This document shows positions 38,901-50,890 of a stretch of 64,000 nucleotides of DNA, piece after piece (position 1 is the stretch's first letter; each line of letters opens with the position of its first letter). Both the position numbers and the translations under genes were made by a program. Source of the DNA: Cloeon dipterum (lineage: Eukaryota > Arthropoda > Insecta > Ephemeroptera > Baetidae); the NCBI RefSeq assembly GCF_949628265.1, contig NC_088789.1, positions 17,228,886 to 17,292,885 of the forward strand, written 5' to 3'. The notes under the pieces were generated by a model that worked only from the letters and a program-made list of their open reading frames with translations, had not been told where the DNA came from and ran no database searches.

Positions 38901-41900
38901 CTTGAAAGGGTCCACATACAAAAGAAAGGTAATGACCCTAACATAAGTTTGTTAACAACCTACTGAACGTGTACTGCTTGCAGGCTTCAAAGTCCGAGAG
39001 GTTAAAAAAGTCTCCAACCTACAAGGACCTTGACTTCATGGAGCACCACCCTGATGGGATCTACCTGGAGGCTGATACGTACAGCGCTCTGATAAAGACA
39101 ATACAGAGGGACTGTCGGGTGCTTGAGAGTTTCAAAATCATGGATTACAGCTTACTAGTAGGCATTCACAACCTAGATCAAGCAACGAGAGAAAAGATTG
39201 TATGTGTATCGCCTCTAGCTCAAGATAACTGATTTAATAATTTTTCAAAATTCAGGAGCAGAAAAACGAAGAGAAACTCGCAGCTGAGAAGTCAAGGGCT
39301 GAGAAACCAGCGGTGGACGAAGAGCCTGCCGTGTCTGTGGCTGCTCCTAGTGGAACTTCTTTGAATAGAAGTAGATCCATTAATCGACAGAGACTGGTTG
39401 CCCATTCCACAGCTATGGAGAGTATTCAGGCTGAGAGTGAACCAATTGATGAAGAGGACGATGTACCGTGAGTGTTGCATTTTTTTATTATTGGAGAAAT
39501 TTTAAATCCTGATTGACGTTAAATAGATAAAGAAAATTTCTGAGCCTTGATGCGTTATCAGTGACGTCATCTTTGCTAGTTTTGTTTGCCTCTAAACAAT
39601 TACGTTTTTGAAAACCAACGAATGAGGCAAACAGTAAACGCGTCAGGACTAAGTAAAGATTGTGGAGAGCAGAGTAGATCTGTTTATCATGGGCTACAAC
39701 CAAACAAAAGAGGGTAACCTAATCCTGTTTGAATATAAATTAGGGAGTGAAATGGATCCTGTTATTTGTTGAGAAGCAACAAGTCGTTAACTTGTCACAT
39801 GTGTATAAAATCGTTAAAAAACCCAATTATTTTTCAGAAATTAAAAAAAAAAACAAATCGATAATTTTGTCTTGTCAAGGAGAGTTAGCATACTAAATTT
39901 CACCATGATTGGATAAATTGTCAATTTTTTCAAAACCCCTTGAAAATTGAAATCAAAACCGTCCCAAGTCAGGCTTTGCAAATCGGAAATAATGCTACTA
40001 TGAAAATTATTTTTCTAATTTCATGAAAAACCACAGGTTTGAGGCAAATATGCATGCCTGGGGGAACGATCCCAGGGTTCCCTTGGTAGAAATTATCTTA
40101 AAATCACTTCACATTTTGCAGGCCTGGCGGCATCCCAGCAAGAAACGCAAAGGGAGAACGGTTACTTTTGTATTTAGGCGTCATTGACATTCTTCAGAGC
40201 TATCGGCTACAAAAGAAACTGGAGCACACATTCAAATCAATAATTCACGACGGGGTAAGTAGCATCATGCTTTTTGTCTTTTGCCAATGTCTACATGTCT
40301 GCCCTTGCGAAAACAGGACACGGTCTCTGTCCATAGACCTGGCTTCTATGCGCAGAGATTCCAAGATTTCATGGCGAAAACTGTCTTCACCAAAATCCAG
40401 TCCCGTGAGTATCTGAAGCAAAGCCATTTTATTTCTCTCTCTCTCTCTCTCCCCGCTGAAAATTGACTCACTTTCTTCTTGTAAAAACACATAGCTTCTA
40501 AAATGCAGTAATAATAGCTTTGATAATAAGCTCTGGTGGCTAGAAAACTAGGCCTGGAAGTCTGTAGAGCTCATGATATTAATCTATAAGCCAATTTTCG
40601 TGCTGATGGTGGCATCAAACATCTGTTACGAGACCATGTCAATCACCCGAGGGAAAGTATTCCAACAAACCGAGTCAGTCAGTCAGTCAGGCAAATGAAA
40701 AACTGATGATCGTGATGAAAATCGTATTGGTGTCCAAAAATGCTTGCTCAAATCCCCCCTGCCCTCTTGTGGTGTCACTCCTCACAATTTGCAGGGTCCA
40801 AGTTCATTGTGCTACTTACGTGTTGCTAGTTGTGGAAAGCCATTATTCCCCCGTCCCATTCATTTAGTCATTCGACCATTTTCCTGGTTGAAGTACTCAT
40901 GTGGGCATGTATTGGGGTTTATTATTCCTTCCTTTCCTATTATCTGTCTAAGGGGTTCTTGAGAAGGTATTGACTTTTGTCTTGTCTATTTCTGCTTCCT
41001 CTCTGGCCCTTCTCTAGTGGACTTGCCTGCCATTAAGGGTAACCATCGCAAGTTCCGTACCCTCGTGACAAGCTATATAGGTAGGGATACTCTAATATCT
41101 GATCATCAAGTCGTTTTGAGTTTGCAACCAGCTCTTTTTCATCCTCCTTGTTTGTTTGTGTCGATGCTAATAACAACAACAAACAGCGAGCAGTTTTTTT
41201 CTTTCTTTCACGTTTTTACTAATTAATATTACTCATTAATCAATTCGATTTATTGTGTAAAATGTCTTGTAAATAATTTTTTTTTTCAAAATTTTCCCTT
41301 TCACAATGGTTGTCAAATTAATTCATATTAATAATTACTGGATGTTGTGTTGGTGTACATTTATGCATCATATTTTGAACAGCTTCCATTATTTTTTATT
41401 TTAAACATCATTTTTCTCACTACCTCCTACAAGTCATCAATCAATCGATCGTGTGTTAAACTTGTAAACTTTTCACTTCTCTTAATTCACGTTCACAGCT
41501 TTAAAGGATATGTTAGGTACAGTATTCGTCGAATTATAGTGAAAAGTTGACAAAAAAAATCTTTTAGTAGTAAAAAAATGTTCAAAACCTGTACCTAATG
41601 TCCAAAATCTTGTGCATTGGCATTGCAAAGAACTAATGCTGGACAGTACACATCTAGGAGGTTCAGTGATAGATTAGTAAACTTTTACACTTTTTCTTTG
41701 CTGGACATTTTCAACGAAACAACAAATTTTCACACTGCTAACAGCACGCTTCTTTATTTAACTGACTGAGCATGCATAATTTTTAAACACCTTTTTAATA
41801 TTAACACTGAAGAAACGACACAAACCTTTTTTGATTTTTTTTTTCATTTTGCCAGCCCGAAACACCCAGACCGTAATAATACACGAAGGGAAAGGAAACC

Positions 41901-44900
41901 ATTCCTGTAAAATTTTGTTTTTTGGTGGCGTATTAAAAGCTCATCGGCAATTATGAAAGAATCCTGGCTACAGAATTTGCCTCTTGCATTTGGGTGTCAG
42001 AAATAAACATTGAAAATGGCATAATTTTTTATTACTAGGAGTCTATCTTTAAAGTAGCTTTAAAGTAGCTCTGAAATTCATTTTTTACAGTGCCAATCGA
42101 TACCTTAGGGTCAAATTGAGTTTCAAAGCCGATTCACTCTGTCGAAATTTCAACATGACGTACAGCAAATCAGCGGAAATGTAAAAACCGTTACTTAGGT
42201 GGTTTTTGGCCTAAAAAGTGCCTCAAGAACGCCAGCGATAAATCGCAGAAACGAGCAGTTCTCTGATTGGACAAAGAGCTGGCCAAAGATATAGACAGCA
42301 GCGCAATTAAGAGGCTGGCTGCTGGCTACTTCCATATTGGTGCTGTTGTCTCGATCTCAGGCCAACGCTTCTTCCAAAAGAGTATGTACCGCTCCTTTCT
42401 CTGATTGGTCACCGGCGTTCTAGTCGCTCTTTTCTGACCAAAATCGCCAAAGTAATGGTTTCCGCCAATTTTCGGCTTGACATGTTGAATTTAAGACTTG
42501 GCATTTAATCCGCCTAACCTAATTTGACCCTCAGGAATCGATCGGCACTGTCAAAATTGAAATTCCAAGAACTGTATTTTAACAAAAACAACCGTGTTAA
42601 AAGATAAAAAGTAGCCTTGTTCAATTTTTGTTGAATTTTTTCTTGAGGGAAATACTAAAAAATTAGTGTGGGCTTTGAGTTTCCTTGTCCATTCAGTGTG
42701 CGCGGAGCCCTGTTGTGATGCTGTTGTTTTTTTGATGTCGCTTCACTGTTCGTTCTCAAGCCCATTACATGAGTTTCCTCTCCTCCCATAGCTTTGAAGC
42801 ATTCCCCATCCAAGCGCAAGAGTCTGAACCAGGCGCAGCAGCCGGTCAGTTTGGTTCAGCGCGTGTTGAACGCAAACAGGGCAGCGCAGGAGGACGCCGG
42901 CACTTTCGCAGCCGCCGACAACTCTCCGCCGTCCGAAGAGGTCAAAAGTCCGACCGAGTCGACGGCCAGCGTGGCCGCAGCGACGCCCGCGGCAGCCCCC
43001 TCAGCCGCCGCTGTCGCATCCACAGCGCCCGCTGCCGTGTCCACTGCTGACCAAGGTAAGGGGCCGAAAAGGGTCGGCTTCAGGGAGCCGAGCAGCCTCG
43101 CCCCGCTCGAGCCAACGGCCTACAGCCGAGCGTTCCTCGAGACGCAACTCTGATCGCATGGCTGCATGGTTTGGCCGCCCGCCCGCCCACATGACTAATT
43201 AACCCCTAGTCTCGGAATGCTGGTTGTCACTATGAAGCCTATGAGTTTTTTGCATGTCTGACTGACTTTGTACTTATATACCACTGCGTCACGTACACTG
43301 TATACACATACACACTCGATGCGCTGGCCGATGCGTTTAGCACTGTTTCTTTTGATATAGTCCGTTCTTGTTTTGCGCAGCTCAGTTTGATTCGAGTTTT
43401 GTATAAACCTTAGATGCTAACTGCTGTAGATCGGTGTTGGTTTCTTCGGCCGTTCCTTTCTCAAAAGGCCGCGATGGATGGATTTTTACTCGCATTCTGT
43501 GTAAATCCTACCAATATTACGTGTAATGAAATGTTCATCAGGCATTATTTTTTAATTTATAAAAAAGTACATACCTTTTTTGAACAGTTTCTTTGTAAAT
43601 GGAATTGTTTGCAGTTCATGGTGATTGCAAGCCAAGCGCACGTGAGGGTACGATTTTTTTACCGTCTGCTTAATAATAATTTGTTCAGACGGATTTTAAA
43701 GGGCAGCCAATCACAGGCCTCTGCCAAATTTTCACTCCAGCGGGCTGGAATAGCAAGAAAAGCGCTGCGAGTGGAGGGGGGACAAGAGCGTGTTATTTCG
43801 CTCGCTCCCCCCTCCACTGCCGGCTTGGATCGTAAACAGCACCACGACGGCTAATAGTGAGGAATGTCCTCCTTACCGAGGTAAATAACTGGCCGCAGAA
43901 TTCACGGTCCCCTATCGCCGCTACGTCTGGTGATATTTCCTCGTGCGCTTTGCTTGTGGTTATTGTAATATTTTTAATCTTGTTTTGTCAAGCCAAAAAA
44001 TGAACCTGTTTATAAATAGAAATTCTGCTTCAAACGACAAACCAACACCGAAAATTTTAGTTTTAATTTTTTCACTCAGTTATCACAATGCACAAACAAA
44101 ACATGCGAGGTGTGGTTTCTTCGCTATAAATTCACTTTCCCTGGGAAAAGAATAACTATCCACGATATGATACTAACACAAGAATTGAACAGTTTTGTGA
44201 CGTGATTTTTCTTTTTTTCTGGATTTCCACAGGACGTCCAACAAAAAGCGAATCGTCATGACCTTTTGACGAAAATACCATTCCCTCTGTTTCTCTTACA
44301 AACCACAATCTCTGAATAATGTTAATGGTGATGGAAAGGCCTGAGATTCGATAAAATTACTCTTACATTGTATAGCCGCGTTACTGCTGTTTTCCCTCAA
44401 CTAACTGTTAAAACCACGTCGTGCCTTTCCTTGATTGAACTGTGCTAATCATTAGATTATTTATTTTTGTATTAGTTACTTAATTTTAGTTTTGAAAAGC
44501 TTCGACATAAATTGACATTATTAGTACATAGTCTATTAATATGTTGTTCAATTGTAGTTATTTACGAAATGCAGAGAAATCTCAGAAATGTATAAAATTA
44601 TTATCTCGAAAATTGAATCTTTCATTTTTCTGAGTTTTCAACCTTTTGTTGTCCTCCTGCATGGTGTTTAATTTTCCTCCCCGAGTTATTTTCGCTACAC
44701 TTTAGGACTCGTTCGGTGTGGTTTAATTTGGTGACCTTTCTATGCTACAACACGCTGCTTACAGGCCATCATGGTGCTTCAAGTCAGACCACAAGCAAGC
44801 CTGGTGAGTGTCTATGCTTACAGAAAGACAAAAAAGCTTTTTTTATCGACTAAAGCGCTTCATCTCCAATCCCGTAACGCACAAGCCATTTCAATGTCGT

Positions 44901-47900
44901 AAATTATTTCCTTATTTTGATCAAATCCGTAAAGTTAATTTCGAGTAATGTCAGTGTATTTGCTTTTGGTATGCATATCTATATGAACCAAAATACGTAG
45001 CTTTCTCAAAGTGTCGTTGTCCTCCCGAAATTTGATTTTTAGGCTGTGCTCTTCTCTTTTCTTGCTGCTCACCTCCAGATTTGCACGTGTTTTGTACAAA
45101 AGAGCCGCGGTGGTAATGGTGGAAGGGTGTGGACCACGATTTTTGGTGAACTTGCACCTTAACAATCTGGACATTTTTGGTCTTGTGTTGGTAGAACAGT
45201 AGTCGGACAAGTTTCCAGTGCCTCCGGGGTTGGAATTTTTGCACCACTCAAATTCGTGCCCATGAAATTACTCGAAATAATTTTTAATGGAAACATTTTG
45301 ATGGAAATAAATATAAATAATTTACCATTTTGCGGTAAATTTTGAAAACTGTTTTGATAGTCAAAACAAGTTCAAGTTGATTTTTTTTGCGATGCCAATC
45401 GAAATCACCTGTGGGTTCATTTAGGTCAAGTAGCCGAAACATTCTGTTGGCAATTTAATACGTGCTGATAGTCGGTGGTAACCTTAAAAACAGTTTCTTG
45501 GTGTGATCCTAGTAAAATTTGCCACAAGAACGCTGGCGACCGAACAGAAAAGGTAGTGATTTCCTGATTGACTCAGTGCTGCAAAGATGAAGATCGAGAC
45601 AGCAACGCCATAGCGGCAGCCAGTGGATGTAGCCAGCAGCCAGCCTTTTGTCGCTTATACTGGCTATTGCTATTGCGCCGCAGTCTCGATCATCATCTTC
45701 GCAATCATCTTTTAAATTTCAGAAACCACCAAAATCAATGGTTTTTTCCCCGCCGATTTTTAGCACGATTCGTCAAATTGTCGACCGGGTGATTCAGCTG
45801 CTTGAATAACAATTCGATCCTCAGGAATCAATTGGCACTATCAATGCTAGTTTAATTTTTGAATTAAACAGCTGATGAAACAAATATTATGCATTTTTTC
45901 CAACCACGAGCGTCTTGGTCGACACTACGGTTTCAATCTGCACCAAATAACGTAACAATTAATACAATCTGGAAGTCAGCGAGCCGTTTTGAAATACCCG
46001 CTTTCGGGCCTGTGGTACCTGGTACTAAATCGTCTCTGTTTCTGTTCTGTCGCGCCCTTCTTCTCTCTGTCCTCGCACCGGGCCTAGCGAGTCCAGTGAC
46101 ACCCAGTCCCATTCCGACCTCCCTGTACTCGGAGTCGCCGATGGCAGCCGGCTCAACGTGTTCGTCGGCGCACAACTACCCTGCCGTGCTGAAGGACCGC
46201 CCGAAGAGCCGCGTGCCGCCACCGGTGCCGCCGCGCTCGCCGAACCGTGGCGGCGGCCGCCACATGGCGCAGCACCACCTGCACCAACGGCCCGGAGGTG
46301 AATGCCCCTGCTGCCACGAGTGCCTGAGCGCGTGGTCGCCGCCGGCGTCGTCGCGGTCCCACCTGAGCGTCGACGCCGCCGCGCAGCCGCGGCGCCATTC
46401 GACCCCCGGCCTGCCGGTCTTCAAGGCCGGCCGCGCGGCCAGCAGGAGCGAAAAGAACTGCCGGCCGCTGCATCCTCACCACTTTTACTTGTCCGCAATT
46501 TACCCCAAACATTTGGACACTGCCCTGTGCTCCCCCGCTGCTTTGGACGGCATGCCTAACGCTGCTTTGCATCCCCCCTCCCCCGGCGGCTGCCGTAGCG
46601 CAGGCCGAGCTGCTTCACGAACCCCTGACGCCGACTTTACCCATACCGTCTACTACGTTTGACTAGCTACTTGGATCGTTATGTGCTAGTGTTTTTGCTC
46701 TCCTTTCCATTTCGCTTTTGCTCCTCTCAAATAGGCACGGGGAAATTAACCGACTTTTTAATAGTAAGAAGATGAGATCATCTCAACTAACTGCATATCA
46801 AATAGGAGATAGAATTTGATCGTTCTCATAATTTTAAAAATCGAGTCTGTTGCGATTAGAGTAATTTTTCTTAATATGCATTAGATCAAAATTTCGATTT
46901 TACGTGCAATAAAATTGAATTGTTTTGATCCACGACAGTTTTCTAACCCTCCCAAACTCTGCGATTTTTACCCACGATGATTTTAGTCCACGCCACTAAC
47001 CCTAGATGCATTATCTCTTTGGATTTTCCGCCCCTGCCCTCAACTCAACTCACACTATCGCCATAACCGCTCTCTTGTCGCTAGAGCTGCTCTTTAGTTA
47101 GCCTTTGCAATCCTTTGCTGCTTGTAGGACATACTGGGAGTTTGCATCTTTCATCAGAAGGCTATGGGAGTGGGACGGATGAAAATAGTAGTCAATCACC
47201 TAGACACGTGTCGATATCCGCCAGTCACGTCCTCGTGTCAAGATCTTCAGCCTACCACCGAGAGGACAACATTAGGTAATTAGACTAGAGAGAATGTTCA
47301 GCACCTGTTACATTTTTTGAGTTGTGTTGACTTACACTGAAGATGTCCATGTAAATAACACCTTTAAAATTCCTGGAATATGAACTTTCCCATTCTGTTA
47401 TTTTGCAAAAGTTTTCAGACTTTAAAGGGAAGCTGGAATTTAATTTTTGACAATTCCAATCGATTCCTGAGGATCGTATTGGGTTAGGCAGTCAACCAAC
47501 TCAGTCGATAGTCAGAGAAAACATAAAATCCGTTACTGCAGCATTTTTTTTGGTGGGAACCTAACAAAAGTTGCCAAAAGGATGCAGGAGAGCAATCTGA
47601 GGCGGTAGCACAGTTCTCTTATTTGCTGGCCTAAGATCTAGACAACAGCGCCACAGCAACAGCCAGCCTTGTCGATTAGTCGCCGGCGCTCCTCGCACAC
47701 TTTCAGATCAAAAACTCTCCAGAATAACGGTTTTTACGTTTCTGCCGATATATGATTCGTCGTGTTGAATTGTCGACCGAGTGATTCATCTGCTCAAACC
47801 CAATTAAAAACCCTCAGGAATCGATTGGCTTTGTCAAAAATGAAACTCAAATGCTGCTTTGAGACAATAGTTTTTATTTCTCACTATAATTTTAATCCCT

Positions 47901-49909
47901 TTTTGCATGCAACTTTTTTACGTGTGAGAGGTTTTAATTTATTCTTAATAAGTTATTTCAGTTCTTCTTCTTACTTTCGCTCTTCATTTCTCTCCGCTTA
48001 AACCAGGATACAGAGATTCCGCACGCTGAACCAACGAACCTATTCTAGTGTAAGCGAAATGACCAACAAGTCGTCCTCGCTGAGCGTCGAGTCAGCTGGC
48101 TCCGGCCATCGGTCCAACATCACGTGGACGCCACCCGCGTCCGTCGAAGGCAGCACCCCCACTTGGACTGAAGGCACCCCCTCGTTCACCGAGTCCTCCA
48201 GCAGTGGAGACCTTGGTGAGAACCATTTACTTTTTTACTCGGGTTTTCTTTGGGTTGTCTTTTCTGGAAAGGGGTGTTTTTGTTATGATGACTGGGAAAT
48301 TTTGCTCTGACACATGGTCGCCCCTTGCAGAGGGCCACTTCCGCGGCAGTTTTCATTCGTCTTCGTCGAGAGGCTCTCGAAGTGGTCGGAGCAGTGCCAC
48401 CGGTACTTCTGGGGTCTTCCCTAACACTCTCTGCAGCCCAGTTGTATCAGATAACTCGACAACCCCCTCTATGTAGCTTTGGAATCGGCTAGCAAGAATG
48501 CCAAAGTGTCAGCCTTCGACTCTTTTTTCATCATTTTTTCCATTCTATCAGCTTCATTCTCCCCACGAAATTCAGGAATGCACTTTGACTCGTCCCCAGT
48601 GGCTGTTCTTAGTTCTGTTTGATAGTTTTTTGCAGCACCTTTTTCTCTTTTCCGTTTCTATCTTCTGCGCATCTTGCTAGCATCAAAATAGATCAAATCT
48701 CAGATCTGTCATTTGCATTTTAACTTTTTTTTCAGTCAGTCTTTGTCACTTTCTTGCTTTGAATTTTAAAGAATACTGTTTCACTCCGCTCGCGTGTGAA
48801 ATTGAAAGTAGCTCTGGAATTTTATAGTTTGACCGTGTCAAAATCTATTCCTGAGGGACAATTTAGGTTAGGCACGTTGACACTTTGACACGACAGGCCG
48901 AAAATTGTAGAAAACGTAAGAACCGTTGCTTTCACAGTTTTTGGTTTGAATCTAACAAAAAGAACTCCATCGATCAATCAGAGAAGATAGTGGTTCTCCG
49001 ATCGGATCAAGAAGCAGCAACACAGCGGCACAAGCGAGTCAAGTGAAAAGGCCAAAACTGTCGCTGCGGCCAGTCCAATCAGAGCACCAAACCCTTCTCT
49101 GGTTGGTCTCTGTTGTGCTTTTGCTAAGGCCCAGACCAAAGACTGCTAAAGACGCGATCATTGTACGTTCCTGCTGATTTTCAGATTGTCGTGTCGAATT
49201 TTTGACCAAGTGATTTTAGCAGCCTAACCTATTTTGACCCTCAGGAATCAATTAACAGGACAAAATTGAAATTCCAACGACATAGTTTTAGTATTTAAAA
49301 TCAAACGCAAGACAGTGGTGAAAATTGTGGCCGCAAGAGATGTAAAAATGCGGTGGAAGTGAAGTTAATAGTTTTAGCTGATTGTAAGAGTCTAGTTCCC
49401 TTTCTTCCTGATGTTGTCCTATTTAGGATTCGTTTTTACTGGCAATGCAGTATTAATAATCTGAGTTTCGGGCTCATAAGACTCTCGTCTGACTTGATCT
49501 TGGATTTCCGCAGGTTGCCCCACAACACCAGCCAGAAGTTTGAACCATAGCAGAGGTGGAAGTGAAGGAGGTGCCCAAAGTGTTGCTGACGACTTTGACG
49601 ACCTGGACGACGACGCAGCTGAAATTGTGAGTGCCCACTGTCCAGGTTTTGGTTTTATGGTTTTGCTTGCCTCTTAATTTTCCCTAACTCTCGAAAATCA
49701 ACATTTCTCTTCAGCTTTCCATACTAAATAAAAACAATAAGATATTTCGGGATCTTCTCTCGCAAGTTTCACTAATTTTTTCATTTATTCGCTTAAAATC
49801 AGATTTTTTCAAGCAGGGAAATGTTGATTTTGGTTGCATTCTGCATAACGGTGATGGTTAACTCTTCACTCCTCTGTCCGCTCAGGGATTCTACCGGGGT
49901 CGAGTGTGA
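35945..49909 (+). CDS. PIP5K: Phosphatidylinositol 4-phosphate 5-kinase, type I
   Basis: Makes PI(4,5)P2 from PI4P at the plasma membrane. Constitutive exons: 35945-36062, 37711-37868, 37920-38168, 38228-38380, 38764-38928, 38984-39199, 39256-39467, 40122-40254, 40317-40404. Kinase motifs: [107 protein letters not shown]. The tail uses 41018-41080 (cassette), 42792-43055, 44765-44803, 46088-46297, 47128-47275, 48007-48215, 48331-48402, 49514-49626 and 49886-49909. The longest form is 877 residues, and leaving out the cassette gives 856. The tail is Ser/Pro/Ala-rich with a polyproline SH3-type stretch ([11 protein letters not shown]). The tail assembly rests on phase matching and splice sites only, so inclusion of each exon is less certain than the kinase part. 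Introns carry five or six family A MITEs. Confidence 0.9.
36825..37265. mobile_element. Family A MITE, copy 4, PIP5K intron 1
   Basis: Interior motifs GTGCCACAAGAACGCCAGCA, CCAATCAGTAAAG, TTCTCTGATTGGC and the right end AAATTGAAATTCCAGTGCTAC are clear. The left terminus is missing or diverged. Confidence 0.7.
38417..38728. mobile_element. Family A MITE, copy 5, PIP5K intron
   Basis: Left end GGAATTTGATTTTTGGCAAT, CCAATAGATTCATGAGG. The interior shows TTACTTTGGTGGTTTTTGG and its mirror CAAAACCCACCAAAGTTATG around a short core. It lies between kinase exons 38228-38380 and 38764-38928. Confidence 0.7.
41018..41080 (+). other. Candidate 63-nt cassette exon of PIP5K
   Basis: Flanked by TTCTCTAG and GTAGGG, this 63-nt exon is phase 1 at both ends, so the message stays in frame with or without it. 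It encodes [20 protein letters not shown] followed by an isoleucine, and the shared junction codon changes the first residue of the next exon from Pro to Ala. The lysine/arginine-rich peptide sits right after the kinase C-terminus, next to the SPSKRKS segment. The dense conserved-looking peptide in otherwise AT-rich intron supports it as real. Confidence 0.7.
42066..42568. mobile_element. Family A MITE, copy 6, best-preserved full length
   Basis: About 500 bp, with left terminal repeat (GTAGCTCTGAAATTC, ACAGTGCCAATCGATACC, GGGTCAAATTGAG) and right terminal repeat (CCTAACCTAATTTGACCC, TCAGGAATCGATCGGCACTG, TCAAAATTGAAATTCC). Inner mirror motifs are TTACTTAGGTGGTTTTTGG against CCAAAATCGCCAAAGTAATG and GAGCAGTTCTCTGATTGGAC against CTCTGATTGGTCACC. 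No open frame. In the PIP5K intron before exon 42792-43055. Confidence 0.85.
43056..43153 (+). other. Alternative PIP5K terminus by read-through, ends ETQL
   Basis: If the donor at 43056 is not used, the frame of exon 42792-43055 continues for 32 more codons to a TGA at 43151-43153, giving a tail ending [11 protein letters not shown]. The segment is GC-rich and codon-like, unlike the AT-rich introns around it. ETQL fits the class I PDZ-ligand pattern (S/T-x-hydrophobic). Confidence 0.45.
43770..43818. repeat. GC-rich hairpin in PIP5K intron
   Basis: AGTGGAGGGGGGA (43770-43782) is the exact reverse complement of TCCCCCCTCCACT (43806-43818). Inside, GAGCG (43786-43790) pairs with CGCTC (43799-43803) around the loop TGTTATTT. 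The 13-bp stem, short internal bulge, 5-bp stem and 8-nt loop stand out in an AT-rich intron. It is shorter than typical miRNA precursors. Confidence 0.6.
44765..44803 (+). other. 39-nt micro-exon of PIP5K tail
   Basis: Thirteen codons ([13 protein letters not shown]) between TGCTTACAG and GTGAGTG, phase 1 on both sides so it can be skipped without a frame change. Confidence 0.55.
45376..45850. mobile_element. Family A MITE, copy 7, PIP5K intron
   Basis: GATGCCAATCGAAATCACC on the left, GTGATCCTAGTAAAATTTGC and CACAAGAACGCTGGCGACC inside, AGAAACCACCAAAATCAATG as the mirror, and CCTCAGGAATCAATTGGCAC at the right end. Confidence 0.75.
46298..46662 (+). other. Alternative PIP5K terminus by read-through, ends VYYV
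   Basis: The exon beginning at 46088 remains open past the GTGAAT donor at 46298 for 121 more codons to TGA at 46660-46662. The extension is GC-rich, Pro/Ala/Arg-rich and ends [11 protein letters not shown]. The weak donor makes retention plausible. Composition bias alone could also keep the frame open. Confidence 0.4.
47431..47856. mobile_element. Family A MITE, copy 8, PIP5K intron
   Basis: AGCTGGAATTTAATTTTTGA, CAATCGATTCCTGAGGATCG on the left; CCTCAGGAATCGATTGGCTT and TGTCAAAAATGAAACTC on the right. Confidence 0.8.
48403..48476 (+). other. Alternative PIP5K terminus by read-through, ends TPSM
   Basis: Without the GTACTT donor at 48403, exon 48331 runs on for 24 codons to TAG at 48474-48476, ending [11 protein letters not shown]. 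With splicing it joins 49514 in frame and the protein ends AAEIGFYRGRV. Confidence 0.45.
48808..49280. mobile_element. Family A MITE, copy 9, PIP5K intron
   Basis: AGTAGCTCTGGAATTTTATA, TCTATTCCTGAGGGACAA on the left; CCTAACCTATTTTGACCC, TCAGGAATCAATTAACAGG, AAATTGAAATTCC on the right; inner GGTTCTCCGATCGGATC and CTTCTCTGGTTGGTC. Confidence 0.8.
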
Positions 49910-50094
49910 AGATCGAATCCACTTCTGCGGGCTTCCACTCCCTTCGACTAACAAGCACATTCATTCCTTTCGCTTTGCCACTCGACGACAAACTGACCCT
50001 GTGTACCACCTATCCAAGTTCTGCCACTCACACAGTCAGCGGCTCTAATCAATACTTGCAATATTAACTCCAGCCTCTCTAGTACCGTTACGAA

Positions 50095-50110
50095 ACACAC
50101 ACACACACAC
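50095..50110. repeat. (AC)8 microsatellite in PIP5K 3' UTR
   Basis: Perfect AC dinucleotide run about 190 nt after the last PIP5K stop codon. Confidence 0.9.
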
Positions 50111-50155
50111 GCATTACTAACAAAAATATCAGACGAACAAAGTAATATTCACATT

Positions 50156-50161
50156 AATAAA
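50156..50161 (+). terminator. Candidate proximal PIP5K poly(A) signal
   Basis: AATAAA about 250 nt after the terminal stop. Another AATAAA at 52626-52631 would give a much longer 3' UTR of about 2.7 kb that includes two family A copies. Which one is used cannot be told here. Confidence 0.45.
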
Positions 50162-50670
50162 TGACTGTTGATCTCATTGTATGGGATTCGCTTAAATATA
50201 TGATATATTATACTATAGTGGATGTTATATATGATACCTATCGGAGGTTATATTCATCTTTTGATTCGCTCGATCGTTTCCACTCTTCTACCGAGTAATT
50301 TGGTGTGTGACAATATTTTGAAATGCTCACTTTTTCGTCGTCGCGACCGAAAATCGTTTTGATTTTCCTATATATAACATAATGCTATATATTATATGGA
50401 TTCCGAGCGTAATAACAATTGCTACACTACACACTACTCCTCCAAGTCTAGCCGAACAGTTGTTTCCGTCACTGCGATCTCCGAGTACATTACATGTTGC
50501 TTGTGCTGGTCTCTCGTTTGTCCACGTGTTTTGCATAACATTGACGAAATCGTGCCTATTTAAGTGTACTTGGGCCTCGTCTCGACGACGACCTGGCCAC
50601 GCCGCGTCTAATCTAAATCGAATTTAATTTCACCTTGGTCGATCAGCCGTGTCAGCTACATTCAAGAGGA

Positions 50671-50890
50671 ACTGGAAAAAGTTCAATTTTAAGAGTGCCA
50701 ATCGATTGCTGAGGGTCGAATTAGGATTGCTATATTCGAAAATTCAACATGACGTGTTAGGTACTTGCAAAATCGCAGAAAGGTTACTTTGGCGGTTGTA
50801 TTTGTCTGAAAAATGCCACAAGAACGGTTCTCTTTTGACCTGATTCAAATTGATCCTCAGGAATCGATTGGTTCTGTCATCTTGTGCTAC
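50671..50890. mobile_element. Family A MITE, copy 10 (short)
   Basis: AGAGTGCCAATCGATTGCTG and AGGGTCGAATTAGG on the left, TGATCCTCAGGAATCGATTG and TGTGCTAC on the right, with most of the interior deleted. Confidence 0.75.

Noticed and set aside
43414-43854. 146-codon frame in PIP5K intron
   Set aside because: Cys- and Phe-rich random-looking peptide, no splice phase match to PIP5K, overlaps the GC hairpin.
45889-46087. Upstream extension of the PIP5K proline-rich exon
   Set aside because: A clear acceptor (CGGGCCTAG) at 46087 with matching phase makes the earlier part of this frame intronic.
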